Source: Actinomycetales bacterium SN12
GTDB taxonomy: Bacteria > Actinomycetota > Actinomycetes > Actinomycetales > Microbacteriaceae
Assembly: GCA_002837415.1 (NCBI GenBank)
Contig: PJCV01000008.1
Coordinates: 1 to 64,000, forward strand
Length of the DNA: 64,000 bases
Direction of reading: 5' to 3'
The translations under genes were made by a program, and so were the position numbers. A model generated the notes under the pieces. It was not told the DNA's origin. It ran no database searches and saw nothing but the letters and a program-made list of their open reading frames with translations. Position 1 is the stretch's first letter, and each line of letters starts with the position of its first letter. This document shows, one piece after another, positions 48,013-56,685 of this stretch.

Positions 48013-49170
48013 ATGACAGCCCTCGCCACCGCGCCGTTCCCGTGGACGGACGTGTGGGGTCAGGATGCCGCGGTGCAGACCCTTCGTCAGGCCGCAGCCG
48101 ACCCGGCGTCGCTGTCGCACGCCTGGCTGATCACCGGCCCGCCGGGGTCGGGGCGCTCCACTCTGGCCTACGCCTTCGCCGCCGCGCTGATCGCCGACCG
48201 GCCCGACGATGAGGCGACGATGCGTCAGGTGCTCGCGCGCACGCATCCGGATGTCACCGCGCTGCGCACCGACAAGGTGATCATCACCATCGCAGAGGCC
48301 AGGGCACTGGTCGAGCGGTCGTACTTCGCCCCGTCCGCCGGACGCTACCGGGTGATCGTCGTCGAAGACGCCGATCGCATGGTCGAGCGCACCTCGAACG
48401 TGCTGCTGAAGGCCCTCGAAGAGCCACCGGAGAAGACGGTCTGGGTGCTGTGCGCACCCAGCGAGGCCGACCTGCTCCCGACCATCCGCTCCAGGGTCCG
48501 CCCGCTGCGGCTCCGCGAGCCCGACGTCGACGACGTCGCCCGGCTCATCGCCGCACGCACCGGCGTCGACCCCGAGATCGCCGAGCAGGCCGCCCGGCAC
48601 GCGCAGCGGCACATCGGCATGGCGCAGCGGCTGGCGACCGACGACGACGCACGCCTCCGACGCGATGACACGCTGCGCGCCGTGCTCGGCGTTCGCGGGG
48701 TCAGCACGGCCGTGGAGGTGGCAGGGAAGATCATCCAGGCCGCGACCGACGACGCCAAGGCCCTCAGCGCCGAGCGCGACGCCGCCGAGCGAGCCGCACT
48801 GCTGCGCACCGTGGGCATCGCTGAAGGGCAGGCCGTGCCGCCCGCGCTGCGCGCGCAGGTCAGCGCCCTCGAGGACGATCAGCGCAAGCGCGCGACACGC
48901 AGTCTGCGCGACGGCATCGACCGGGTGCTCACCGATCTGCAGTCGCTCTACCGTGACGTCGTCATGCTGCAGTTCGGGCGCGGCGACCAGCTGATCAACC
49001 GCGAACTGCGTGACGACCTCGACCGGATCGCCGAGGCGTGGCCCGTCGAGCGCACCATCGTCGTGCTCGACGCGGTGGCCGACACCCGCCAGTCACTGGA
49101 GCGCAACGTGGCACCGCTCCTCGCCGTCGAGAGTCTTCTCGTGACCGTCTCCAGCGGAAGGACCCCGTGA
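48013..49170 (+). CDS. holB: DNA polymerase III subunit delta'
   Basis: The clamp-loader delta' subunit, 385 aa. The AAA+ domain has AWLITGPPGSGRSTLAYAFA, with Arg in place of the Walker A lysine, and RVIVVEDADRMVERTSNVLL followed by KALEEPPEKTVWVL; the C-terminal collar helices follow. ATG 48013 has a TAGGCT at 48000-48005 seven bases upstream, so an extra promoter and a leaderless transcript are likely in addition to readthrough from tmk. The stop overlaps the next gene by 4 bases. Confidence 0.93.
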   Translation: MTALATAPFPWTDVWGQDAAVQTLRQAAADPASLSHAWLITGPPGSGRSTLAYAFAAALIADRPDDEATMRQVLARTHPDVTALRTDKVIITIAEARALVERSYFAPSAGRYRVIVVEDADRMVERTSNVLLKALEEPPEKTVWVLCAPSEADLLPTIRSRVRPLRLREPDVDDVARLIAARTGVDPEIAEQAARHAQRHIGMAQRLATDDDARLRRDDTLRAVLGVRGVSTAVEVAGKIIQAATDDAKALSAERDAAERAALLRTVGIAEGQAVPPALRAQVSALEDDQRKRATRSLRDGIDRVLTDLQSLYRDVVMLQFGRGDQLINRELRDDLDRIAEAWPVERTIVVLDAVADTRQSLERNVAPLLAVESLLVTVSSGRTP

Positions 49171-50732
49171 ACGTCCGAATCCCCAGGTCTCGATCCCCGC
49201 GGCCGCTGCGCCGAGTCGCCGCCGTGCTGGCCGGTCTCGCCGCGGCATCGCTCGTGCTCTCCGGATGCCTCTACGCGCAGATCCCCGACGCTCCCACCTC
49301 GATCTCCCGAGAGCCGGACGGGTCCGGCGTCTCCGAAGAGCTGAAGCCGTACTACTCGCAGAAGCTCGAGTGGCAGGCCTGCGGGGCACGGTTCGACTGC
49401 ACCGAGGTGACCGCCCCGCGCGACTGGGAGGACCCGTCGGCAGGCGACCTGACACTCTCGGTCATCCGTCACCAGGCGACCGGGGAGTTTCAGGGTTCGC
49501 TTCTCATCAACCCCGGCGGGCCCGGCTCGAGCGCCTACGACTTCGTCGCCCAGAGCCTCGAGTACGCGGTCGGCGCCGACCTCATCGAGCGCTTCGACGT
49601 GATCGGATTCGATCCGCGCGGCGTGGGTCTCTCGAGCGCCGTCGCCTGCCTCGACGCCGAGCAGATGGACGAGTACAACTACGGTGTGCTCGACGCCCCG
49701 CGCGACACCCCCGAGTGGGAGGCGGAGATCACCGCGCGCAACCAGCAGTACGCCGACGCATGCGAGGCGAACAGCGACGGCCTGCTGCCGCACATCACGA
49801 CGGTGAACTCGGCGCGCGACATGGACCTGATCCGCGGGGTGCTGGGCGACAAGACGCTGAACTACCTGGGCTACTCGTACGGCACGTTCCTCGGTGCCAC
49901 CTACGCGAAGCTGTTCCCGGAACGTGCGCAGCGGCTCGTGCTCGACGGGGCGATCGACCCATCCGTCCCGGGGCTGGATGTCGGCACCACGCAGGCGGTC
50001 GGCTTCGAGTCCGCGCTGCGCGCGTACCTCTCCGAGTGCGTCTCGTCGGCAGACTGCCCGTTCAACGGCTCGGTCGACGAGGCGATCACCGACTTCCAGG
50101 CACTGCTCGCCACGGTGGCTCGCACGCCGATCGAGAACGGCGACGGGCGGATGCTGACCGTCGACACGATGATCACCGCAGTGATCACGGCGATGTACAG
50201 CGAGCAGAGCTGGCCGTACCTCACGCAGGGCCTCACCGCGGTGCTGCAGGGCGATCCGTCGGTGCTGTTCGCGCTCGCCGACAGCTACAACGGGCGCGAG
50301 GCCGACGGCACCTACGCCGACAACTCCTCCGAGGCGTTCCGGGCGTACAACTGCATGGACTACCCCGTGGAGGACGACCCGGCGGCGGAAGCTGCCGCGA
50401 TCGCGAAGATCGAGAAGCTCGCGCCGACGTTTGCCCCGTACTGGCAGGGTCCCGACCCGTGCGAGGTGTGGCCGTATGCGCCGGTCGGCGTGCGCGAGCC
50501 GATCGCCGCGCCGGGCTCGGGTCCGATCGTCGTGGTCGGCACGACCAACGACCCGGCCACGCCCTATGAGTGGTCGGAATCGCTCGCGCAGCAACTCGAG
50601 AAGGGCGTGCTCGTGACCCGGGTGGGCGAGGGGCACACGGGCTACAACAAGGGCAGCAGCTGCGTCGACGACGCGGTCGAGAGCTTCCTCATCGACGGGA
50701 CTGTTCCGGACGACGGGCTGCGCTGCGAGTGA
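49167..50732 (+). CDS. Lipoprotein alpha/beta hydrolase (TAP-like peptidase)
   Basis: A 521-aa secreted hydrolase of the tripeptidyl aminopeptidase-like group. The signal peptide ends in a lipobox (SLVLSGC, near residue 33). The oxyanion part is LLINPGGPGSSAYDFV, the nucleophile elbow YLGYSYGTFLGATYAKLFPE, and the C-terminal TAP domain holds the Asp (TTNDPATPYEW) and the His (GEGHTGYNKG). GTG 49167 overlaps the holB stop (GTGA). Expected to cleave peptides outside the membrane; natural substrate unknown. Confidence 0.9.
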   Translation: MNVRIPRSRSPRPLRRVAAVLAGLAAASLVLSGCLYAQIPDAPTSISREPDGSGVSEELKPYYSQKLEWQACGARFDCTEVTAPRDWEDPSAGDLTLSVIRHQATGEFQGSLLINPGGPGSSAYDFVAQSLEYAVGADLIERFDVIGFDPRGVGLSSAVACLDAEQMDEYNYGVLDAPRDTPEWEAEITARNQQYADACEANSDGLLPHITTVNSARDMDLIRGVLGDKTLNYLGYSYGTFLGATYAKLFPERAQRLVLDGAIDPSVPGLDVGTTQAVGFESALRAYLSECVSSADCPFNGSVDEAITDFQALLATVARTPIENGDGRMLTVDTMITAVITAMYSEQSWPYLTQGLTAVLQGDPSVLFALADSYNGREADGTYADNSSEAFRAYNCMDYPVEDDPAAEAAAIAKIEKLAPTFAPYWQGPDPCEVWPYAPVGVREPIAAPGSGPIVVVGTTNDPATPYEWSESLAQQLEKGVLVTRVGEGHTGYNKGSSCVDDAVESFLIDGTVPDDGLRCE

Positions 50733-50814
50733 TGTGCCGGCGGTGCCTGCTCGGTTTCGCGAGCACCCGATGGTCGTAGTAGGATCATTGCTTGTGCCGC
50801 AGTCCGCTGCGCAC

Positions 50815-50886
50815 GCCACCTTAGCTCAGTGGTAGAGCATCCCACTCGTAATGGGAAGGCCGTCAGTTCGATCCTGACAGGTGGCT
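50815..50886 (+). tRNA. tRNA-Thr (anticodon CGT)
   Basis: Acceptor GCCACCT (50815-50821) pairs with AGGTGGC (50879-50885); the anticodon arm CCCA-CTCGTAA-TGGG gives CGT; the T arm GTCAGTTCGATCCTGAC is canonical. Discriminator T, no encoded CCA. A likely -10 TAGGAT is at 50780-50785. Confidence 0.96.
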
Positions 50887-50891
50887 CAGAT

Positions 50892-50922
50892 CGGGCCCGG
50901 GATGCACAGCATCCCGGGCCCG
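50892..50922. terminator. Terminator between tRNA-Thr and the symporter operon
   Basis: A perfect 14-bp stem (CGGGCCCGGGATGC at 50892-50905 with 50909-50922) closes an ACA triloop. It ends both tRNA-Thr and the convergent symporter operon. Confidence 0.88.
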
Positions 50923-50947
50923 CAGTGGTTTCAGCCGACAGCGACGA

Positions 50948-51085
50948 TCAGATGATCGAGCGGCCCTCGGCCTTGGCCTGCTTCGCCTCCTTGACGAAGG
51001 CGCGGATGATGACCGTGAGCGTTCCCGCCACGATCACCGGCCAGACCAGCATGTAGACGGTCAATGCGATGGTCAACATCTCCAT
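50948..51085 (-). CDS. Small membrane protein, putative symporter small subunit
   Basis: A 45-aa protein, MEMLTIALTVYMLVWPVIVA at its N-terminus, with one transmembrane helix (about residues 4-27) and a charged tail (RAFVKEAKQAKAEGRSII). The ATG overlaps the symporter stop by one base (TGATG), so it is translated together with the symporter. Small single-helix partners of this kind are known next to sodium-coupled transporters in actinobacteria; a stabilising or regulatory subunit is the likely role. It is below usual gene-calling length limits. Confidence 0.78.
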   Translation of the reverse strand: MEMLTIALTVYMLVWPVIVAGTLTVIIRAFVKEAKQAKAEGRSII

Positions 51086-52797
51086 CAGTTCCTCTCGTTC
51101 TCAGCCGACAGCGGCTTCTCGGTCTCGGTGAGCCGGGCCAGCTCGACGTTCAGCTCGTCGGTGTCGACGGAATCGAAGTCGCCGGTGCGCTGCTTGATGA
51201 GGTCGAAGTCGAAGTCCGCCTTCCTGCTCGGCAGCGTGAGCGCGACACACACGATCGTCGACACGGCGTAGGCGATCAGCGAGCCCGACAGCACCGGGTA
51301 GGTGTGCAGGAAGCCGATGGCGAACGGAGCGGATGCCAGAGTCGCCACGGTGGCGACGATCAGCGCCACCCGCTTGCCGAAGAAGCCGAAGGCCATCAGG
51401 CCGAGCACCACGCCGATGCCGATCGTCGACAGCACATCCGAGATGATCCCGACCGGACCGTTCAGCTCGACCCACTCGAAGCGCACCGGGATGAACGCGG
51501 CGAGAGCCACCACCACCGAGACGGAGAAGGCCAGGTTCGTGACACGGTTCCAGTAGAAGCTGGCGATCACGGGGAAGACCAGCGCACCCCAGAGGGCGCC
51601 GACGAAGACCAGCAGATCGAGGATGTTGAACTGGCTGCCGGCGAAGAACAGGCCGGCGACCATCGCCACGACCATCGTGATGCGGCCGATCAGCACCATC
51701 GTGCGCGGGTTGGCCCTCTTCTTGCCGGCGACGTTCTGACCGTAGATGTCGGCCATCACGATCGACGACAGAGCGGTCAGGTCGGCGTCTGCCGTCGACG
51801 AGAGCGAGCCGATGATCATCACGAAGAAGACGCACAGCAGCAGCGGCGACAGGTAGGTGGCCGCCATCTGCGGGATCAGGTTGTTCAGGTCGCCGCCGAC
51901 GGGCGTGATCCCGGCGTACAGGGCGATGACGCCCAGCATGCCGATGCCGATGATCGTGGCGCCGTACCCGAACGTCGCCGTCACGAACGTCTTCTTGATC
52001 AGGTCCTCGCGCACGGCGAACAGACGCTGTGCGATCGTCTGGTTGCCGATGGCGTAGGCCAGCACGGCCGCGATGTACGGCGCGCCCTGGTTGAAGAACG
52101 CATCGGACGAGAAGAAATCCGCCTGCTGCGGGGTGAGGTTGGATGCGCCCGTCTCGAACAGGCTGGGACCGCCCGCGGCGAAGAACACGACCGGGATGAT
52201 GACGATCACGGCGCCGAGCATCGCGCACACCTGAGCGAAGTCGGTGAGCACGGAGGCGCGGAAGCCGGACCACAGCGTGTAGAGCAGCACTCCCGCGCCG
52301 ATCGCCAGGATGCCCTGCCCGAACGTGAACGGCGAGAGCATCGAGATCAAGGCGCCGCCGGCGATGAGGTTCGAGGTCAGGCTGATGATGCTGCCCAGCA
52401 CGTTGGAGCCGGCGAGCATGAGCTGGCTGGAGCGGCCGTGCCGGGCGAACATCACCTCGGCGATGGTGTGCGCCTTGGGTGCCACCTGACGGATGCGCCT
52501 GCCGAAGGGGTAGATGAGCAGGATCATCAGAGCACCCCACAGGCCGTAGTGGATGGGGCCGGAGATGCCGTAGGTGTAGCCGGATGTGGCCGAGGCGTAC
52601 ATCGACGCCGCCCAGATCCAGGTGGCGGTCATGGATGCGGCTGAGATGCCGAATCCGATCTTCCCGCCGCCGGTCATGTAGCTGTCGGCGTTCTCGGTGC
52701 GCTTGCGGATGCGCAGCGACATGTACAGGCTGCCGCCGAAGAACAGCAGCATGAGCAGGACCACGACGGGTCCGGCGAGGGTTTGCAGGTTTTCCAC
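51085..52797 (-). CDS. Sodium:solute symporter (SSS family)
   Basis: A 570-aa secondary transporter with about 13 membrane helices. SSS-family hallmarks include the N-terminal helix (VVVLLMLLFFGGSLYMSLRI), DSYMTGGGKIGFGISAASMT, ATWIWAASMYASATSGYTYG, and the sodium-site helix IGSLSSTADADLTALSSIVM. The C-terminal 50 residues are cytoplasmic and acidic. It starts with GTG 52797. The substrate is not evident; urea-, purine- or organic-acid-type relatives are possible. Coupled to the 45-aa protein downstream; a long noncoding region lies upstream. Confidence 0.9.
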   Translation of the reverse strand: MENLQTLAGPVVVLLMLLFFGGSLYMSLRIRKRTENADSYMTGGGKIGFGISAASMTATWIWAASMYASATSGYTYGISGPIHYGLWGALMILLIYPFGRRIRQVAPKAHTIAEVMFARHGRSSQLMLAGSNVLGSIISLTSNLIAGGALISMLSPFTFGQGILAIGAGVLLYTLWSGFRASVLTDFAQVCAMLGAVIVIIPVVFFAAGGPSLFETGASNLTPQQADFFSSDAFFNQGAPYIAAVLAYAIGNQTIAQRLFAVREDLIKKTFVTATFGYGATIIGIGMLGVIALYAGITPVGGDLNNLIPQMAATYLSPLLLCVFFVMIIGSLSSTADADLTALSSIVMADIYGQNVAGKKRANPRTMVLIGRITMVVAMVAGLFFAGSQFNILDLLVFVGALWGALVFPVIASFYWNRVTNLAFSVSVVVALAAFIPVRFEWVELNGPVGIISDVLSTIGIGVVLGLMAFGFFGKRVALIVATVATLASAPFAIGFLHTYPVLSGSLIAYAVSTIVCVALTLPSRKADFDFDLIKQRTGDFDSVDTDELNVELARLTETEKPLSAENERN

Positions 52798-53254
52798 TTT
52801 TCACTCTCTTGTCAAGGGCCGGCGACACTGCCGGTGGGCGGGACGAGAGAGCGCTAACGGGACGGGAGCGTGGCTTTGAGTGGGCCGGTCCGCAGACAGG
52901 CGGAGGGTGCGGGGGCGAAACGGATACTGGCCGGCATACGGTTCCTTCATTCGGTGGGCACGCGCGCGGATATCGCTCCCGCCGAGGAGCGATGCGCGCG
53001 TGCGCGGAAGGCAGAAGCCTCCGCGTGAGCCGGAGAGAACGGGCGCTGCTCACGACGCAGGCGGTTCGTCGTGGCGCACCCAGGGGCGGACCTCAGGTCC
53101 TCATCCAGGCGGGCCCTCGTGACCGGGCGGCAGCGCTGCGAGCGTGTCCGGCCCGCTTCTCCAAGGTAGCAATCGGCCCAGGCAAGTCAAATGCCGGGCC
53201 GATCGCGACGATGCTGGGTCACTGCCGCACCTCTCCGACGCGTACGCTCGTCGC
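52798..53254. other. 457-bp noncoding region with strong hairpin
   Basis: The longest gene-free stretch. It holds an imperfect long hairpin: GCACGCGCGC (about 52958-52967) with GCGCGCGTGC (52994-53003), and ATCGCTCC (52972-52979) with GGAGCGAT (52986-52993) around CGCCGA. There is also a GGACCTCAGGTCC palindrome (53091-53103) and an ACGACG..CGTCGT inverted repeat (about 53052-53073). A TTGACA lies at 52810-52815 on the minus strand. ORFs here are antisense-like and Arg-rich, so I regard the region as leader/promoter DNA of the symporter. No known riboswitch recognised. Confidence 0.5.
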
Positions 53255-53833
53255 ATGACCAGGGCTCTTCTCATCGTCGATGTGCAGAACGACTTCACCG
53301 AGGGCGGTGCGCTCGCCGTCGCGGGTGGTGACGCCCTGGCGTCGAAGGTGTCGGCGCTGCTCGCCGAGCGCGCCACCGACTACGACGTCATCGTCGCGTC
53401 GCGCGACTGGCACGACGCCGAGAGCGACAACGGCGGACACATCTCCGCACAGCCCGACTACGTCGACACGTGGCCGGTGCACTGCGTCGCCGGGACGGAG
53501 GGCGCCGACTACGATCCGCTGCTCGACACGACGGCGGTCACTCACCACGTGCGCAAGGGGCAGGGCATCCCGGCCTACTCCATGTTCGAGGGCGTGACCG
53601 AGAGCGGGGAGCGGACGGCCGAGATCCTCACCGCGCACGGCGTGACCGACGCCGACGTGGTCGGCATCGCCACCGATCACTGCGTGCGGGCCTCTGCACT
53701 GGACGCGATCGCCCATGGCATCCGGGTGCGTGTGCTCACCGACCTCGTCGCGGGCGTGGCCGTGGAGGCGAGCGAGGCGGCCCTCGCCGAGCTCGCGCAC
53801 GCCGGCGCCGTGCTCGCCCCGGTGAGCGGATGA
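53255..53833 (+). CDS. Nicotinamidase / isochorismatase family protein
   Basis: A 192-aa cysteine hydrolase. The catalytic triad is visible: Asp9 in LLIVDVQNDFTEGGAL, Lys in HHVRKGQG and Cys in GIATDHCVRASALDAI. Metal-site residues fit DWHDAESDNGGHIS. The sequence WPVHCVAGTEGADY is typical of PncA-type nicotinamidases (nicotinamide to nicotinate, NAD salvage), so that is the best call. ATG 53255 has TACGCT at 53243-53248 six bases upstream (leaderless); longer starts are not supported. It overlaps the DUF1697 gene by 4 bases. Confidence 0.88.
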   Translation: MTRALLIVDVQNDFTEGGALAVAGGDALASKVSALLAERATDYDVIVASRDWHDAESDNGGHISAQPDYVDTWPVHCVAGTEGADYDPLLDTTAVTHHVRKGQGIPAYSMFEGVTESGERTAEILTAHGVTDADVVGIATDHCVRASALDAIAHGIRVRVLTDLVAGVAVEASEAALAELAHAGAVLAPVSG

Positions 53834-54375
53834 CCCACCGCTGCGCGCTGCTGCTGCGGGCGGTGAACGTCTCGGGCGCGAACCGGGTGCCGATGGCTGA
53901 GCTGAGGTCGCTGCTGTCCGAGCGCAGCGGACTGCACAACGTGACGACCTACATCGCCAGCGGCAACATCGTCTGCGATGCGCCGGATGATCTCGCACGC
54001 GCGTGCGCAGACGTGCGTGCGCTCATCGCCGAGGGCTTCGGCGTCGACACACCGGTGATCGCCCGCACGCACGCCGAGCTCGCACGCGCCGAGCGCGAGG
54101 ACCCGTTCCCCGATGCCGCTCTCGACAAGATGGTGCACGCGATGTTCCTCGAGGCTGGCGCCGCTCCCGGTGCCCTCCAGCAGCTCACCCCTCGACTGCA
54201 GCCGGGCGAGCGCATCGCACTCCTCGGGCGCGAGCTGTGGATCGACTACGGTCAAGGCGGCGTCGCCTCGACCAAGCTCACGCGGGCGGTGCTGGATCGT
54301 GCGCTGGGCACAGCGAGCACCGGTCGCAACCGCAACACCGTGCGGAGGCTGACGCAGCTGACCGCGCCCGCCTGA
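53830..54375 (+). CDS. DUF1697 domain-containing protein
   Basis: A 181-aa cytoplasmic protein of the DUF1697 family: CALLLRAVNVSGANRVPMAE at the start, VTTYIASGNIVCDAPDD, and the C-terminal STKLTRAVLDRALGTASTGR then NRNTVRRL. The biochemical role of the family is unknown. ATG 53830 overlaps the nicotinamidase stop (ATGA), so both are on one transcript that ends at the hairpin at 54392. Confidence 0.88.
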   Translation: MTHRCALLLRAVNVSGANRVPMAELRSLLSERSGLHNVTTYIASGNIVCDAPDDLARACADVRALIAEGFGVDTPVIARTHAELARAEREDPFPDAALDKMVHAMFLEAGAAPGALQQLTPRLQPGERIALLGRELWIDYGQGGVASTKLTRAVLDRALGTASTGRNRNTVRRLTQLTAPA

Positions 54376-54391
54376 CTCCGCCTGCGCATGA

Positions 54392-54426
54392 CAGAGCCGA
54401 GGTCGGATGCACCGGCCCCGGCTCTG
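54392..54426. terminator. Terminator after the DUF1697 gene
   Basis: CAGAGCCG (54392-54399) pairs with CGGCTCTG (54419-54426), with partial inner pairing, and is followed by GGAGATTTTC. It lies between the convergent stops at 54375 and 54440. Confidence 0.7.
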
Positions 54427-54439
54427 GGAGATTTTCGAC

Positions 54440-55282
54440 TCAGCTGTCGATGTCCACCTGCACGACGCCGAGATCGGCGTCGAGCTCGACCTCCACCTCG
54501 CTGCGGTCGCCGCCGCGCAGCTCGACCTCGTAGACGGCGCCCGAGCTGCTCGTCGACAGCGCGTGGAACGCTGTCTCGGTCGCCCCCGCGTCGGTCGCGG
54601 CCGACTGCGCCGCGGCGAGGATGTCACCGAGCTGGGCCAGATCGATCAGCGGATCGTCGTCATCGTCATTCGCATCGTCGTCGCCGCGCTCGCGCACCGA
54701 TCCCTCGGGCGTGACGAACAGGTCGACCTCGCTGCCGTCGGAGAGCCGCGCATCGATGTCGTAGCCGCCGCGCTCGATCTCGATCGAGGTGATGCCCTCG
54801 GCGGAGGAGTGCTCGATGGCCGCGTCCGCGGCCGCGCGCAGCGCGGCGGCATCGGCCGGAGCGGACGCCGCGCCGGCGTCGCCGGGTCGTTCGTCACTGT
54901 CGTCCTCACGGTCGCCGCCGGGGCCGTGCCCCGGCTGGCCGCCGCGCGCGTCTCCGTCCCGAGAGCCCGGTGCGTGGATGCCAGGCCGATCGTCGTCGTC
55001 ATCGTCGGCCACGGCCGTGCCGATCGCGAAGGCGCCGCCGCCGAAGGCGAGCAGCGCGACAGCGGCACCGGCGCCGACCAGGATCCTGCGGTTGCGGCTC
55101 CGGCCGCCCACGTGGTTCTCCGCGGCCGGCGCAGTGTCAGGCGTGGATGAGTCGACGCGAGCGGCCGCAGTGGCGTCATCGAGGCGCTCAGTGGGAGCGT
55201 CGGCACCGGCACTGTCGGGGTGCGTCGCGTCCCGGCCGGCGCGGTCGTCGGAGGAGGCGGGAGTGTTCTCGTCGTTGTCCAT
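54440..55282 (-). CDS. PepSY domain membrane protein
   Basis: A 280-aa protein: an acidic, disordered cytoplasmic region of 65 residues, one membrane helix (RILVGAGAAVALLAFGGGAF), a Asp/Gly-rich stretch (DDDDDDRPG) and two PepSY-like repeats (AEGITSIEIERGGYDIDARL with DGSEVDLFV; VYEVELRGGDRSEVEVELDA). ATG 55282 has CACAGT six bases upstream on its strand. CTTCAG direct repeats in its promoter match those of the neighbouring response regulator gene, so it is probably the output and perhaps a feedback modulator of that two-component system (inference). Confidence 0.8.
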   Translation of the reverse strand: MDNDENTPASSDDRAGRDATHPDSAGADAPTERLDDATAAARVDSSTPDTAPAAENHVGGRSRNRRILVGAGAAVALLAFGGGAFAIGTAVADDDDDDRPGIHAPGSRDGDARGGQPGHGPGGDREDDSDERPGDAGAASAPADAAALRAAADAAIEHSSAEGITSIEIERGGYDIDARLSDGSEVDLFVTPEGSVRERGDDDANDDDDDPLIDLAQLGDILAAAQSAATDAGATETAFHALSTSSSGAVYEVELRGGDRSEVEVELDADLGVVQVDIDS

Positions 55283-55306
55283 GTCTCCACTGTGCTCCGC
55301 ACGGGG

Positions 55307-55332
55307 TGAAGCGTTCCTGAAGCCACCTGAAG
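55307..55332 (-). promoter_or_regulatory. CTTCAG direct repeats in front of the PepSY gene
   Basis: On the minus strand CTTCAGG, CTTCAGG and CTTCACC recur with 10- and 11-base periods (plus-strand TGAAG at 55307, 55318 and 55328), ending about 11 bases before the presumed -10 CACAGT. Helical-turn-spaced direct repeats are the usual binding sites of OmpR-type regulators. Confidence 0.65.
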
Positions 55333-55338
55333 ACGTCT

Positions 55339-56685
55339 TCAGGCTTCGGCGGAGCGAGGAAGGGAGAGAGTCATCAGCGCCCCTCCGGAGGTGCCGTCGG
55401 ATGCTGTGACGGTTCCCCCGTGCGCCAGAGCGATCTCCCGGACGATGGCGAGTCCGAGGCCGCTGCCCCCGGCATCCCTCGCCCTCGCCTCATCGAGGCG
55501 CACGAAGCGGTCGAAGATGCGCTCGCGCTCTGCGACGGGGATGCCCGTTCCGTCGTCCTCGACCTGCAGCAGCACTCTGTCGCCCTGCTCGAACACCCGG
55601 ATGGCCACCTGCTCGCGTGCGTGGCGCGCAGCGTTGTCGACGAGGTTCCGCGCCGCACGAGCCAGCAGCGCTGCGCTGCCCACGACCCGGCCGGGGCCGA
55701 TTCCGCGCGCGTCGACGCTGATTCCCATCCCGCGCAGCCGCTGCACCTCGGCGAGGGCGATGTCGTCGATGTCGGTCGGCGCCGTGGGGGCGTCGCGGCC
55801 CTCGTCGAGCCGGGCGAGCAGCAGCAGGCCCTCGACGAGCTCCTGCATCCGCTCGCCCTCGTCGAGCACGACGCGGCTCAGGGCCGGCAGCGAGCTCGCC
55901 TCGGGATGCGCTGTCGCCAGCTCGGCGTGCTGACGGATGGTCGCCAGAGGCGAGCGCAGCTCGTGCGACGCGTCGCTGACGAACCGGCGCTGCGTGATCT
56001 GCGACTGCTCCAGGCGATCCAGCATCCGGTTCATGGTGTGCGCCAGCGCCCCCAGCTCGTCGTCGCGGGCGGCATCCACCCGCCGGTCGAGACCGGTCGC
56101 GTCGATCGCGTCCACCTGCCGACGCAGCCGCTCGACGGGAGCGAGCGCGCGGGTGGCGACCACCCACATGACCAGGCCGACGAGGCCGAGCACGAGCGGC
56201 ACGGCGACGGCCAGCAGGGCGGCCGAGGCCGACACCGCCTCGTCGACGCCGTCGAGCGGGCGGGCGACCGTGAGCGTGCCGCGCTCGGTCTCCTCGCTGG
56301 CGGCGAGGTAGGACTCGCCGTCGACCTCGACGCGCTGCACGTGGTCGTCGCGCAGGACGGGGAGGGCGCGGGCATCCTCATCGTTCACCTGATCGGCGCC
56401 GGGCGCTCCACTGTCGTCGTCATCGCGCTCGCCGTCGTGGTCATCGCCGCGGCCCTGCAGCCGCACGAGGACGTCGTCATCGATGGCATCCACGCGCCCG
56501 GGGCCGCGCTCCAGCTGCGCCGAGATCGTGTCGACGTCCTGCTGAACGGCCGCGGCCACGCTCTCGGTCAGCGTGGCCCTCAGCACCTGCACCGCGGCGA
56601 ACGACCCGGCGATCAGGGCGACGGCCACGACCGCCAGCGCGCCGATGGTCAGGCGCGAGCGGATGGAGCGCAGTGGCGAGGTCAT
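55339..56685 (-). CDS. Sensor histidine kinase
   Basis: A 448-aa membrane kinase. Two membrane helices (about residues 8-31 and 165-187) flank an extracytoplasmic sensor that contains a very Asp-rich loop (DDHDGERDDDDSGAPGADQ), which may bind cations. HAMP follows, then the H-box FVSDASHELRSPLATIRQHA, N-box RNLVDNAARHA, and G-boxes DDGTGIP and GSGLGLAIVREIALAHGG. ATG 56685 (MTSPLRSIRSRLTIGALAVV) overlaps the response regulator stop by 4 bases; the longer frame overlaps the regulator gene and is rejected. Confidence 0.92.
   Translation of the reverse strand: MTSPLRSIRSRLTIGALAVVAVALIAGSFAAVQVLRATLTESVAAAVQQDVDTISAQLERGPGRVDAIDDDVLVRLQGRGDDHDGERDDDDSGAPGADQVNDEDARALPVLRDDHVQRVEVDGESYLAASEETERGTLTVARPLDGVDEAVSASAALLAVAVPLVLGLVGLVMWVVATRALAPVERLRRQVDAIDATGLDRRVDAARDDELGALAHTMNRMLDRLEQSQITQRRFVSDASHELRSPLATIRQHAELATAHPEASSLPALSRVVLDEGERMQELVEGLLLLARLDEGRDAPTAPTDIDDIALAEVQRLRGMGISVDARGIGPGRVVGSAALLARAARNLVDNAARHAREQVAIRVFEQGDRVLLQVEDDGTGIPVAERERIFDRFVRLDEARARDAGGSGLGLAIVREIALAHGGTVTASDGTSGGALMTLSLPRSAEA

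Noticed and set aside
53037..53110. Glycine riboswitch, suggested by GGAGAG followed by paired segments
   Set aside because: The conserved core GC/GAAGG-type segments of the family are not found and orientation points away from the symporter.
52809..53258. 149-codon ORF in the symporter upstream region
   Set aside because: Arg/Gly/Ala-rich with no ribosome binding site or domain; overlaps structured inverted repeats.
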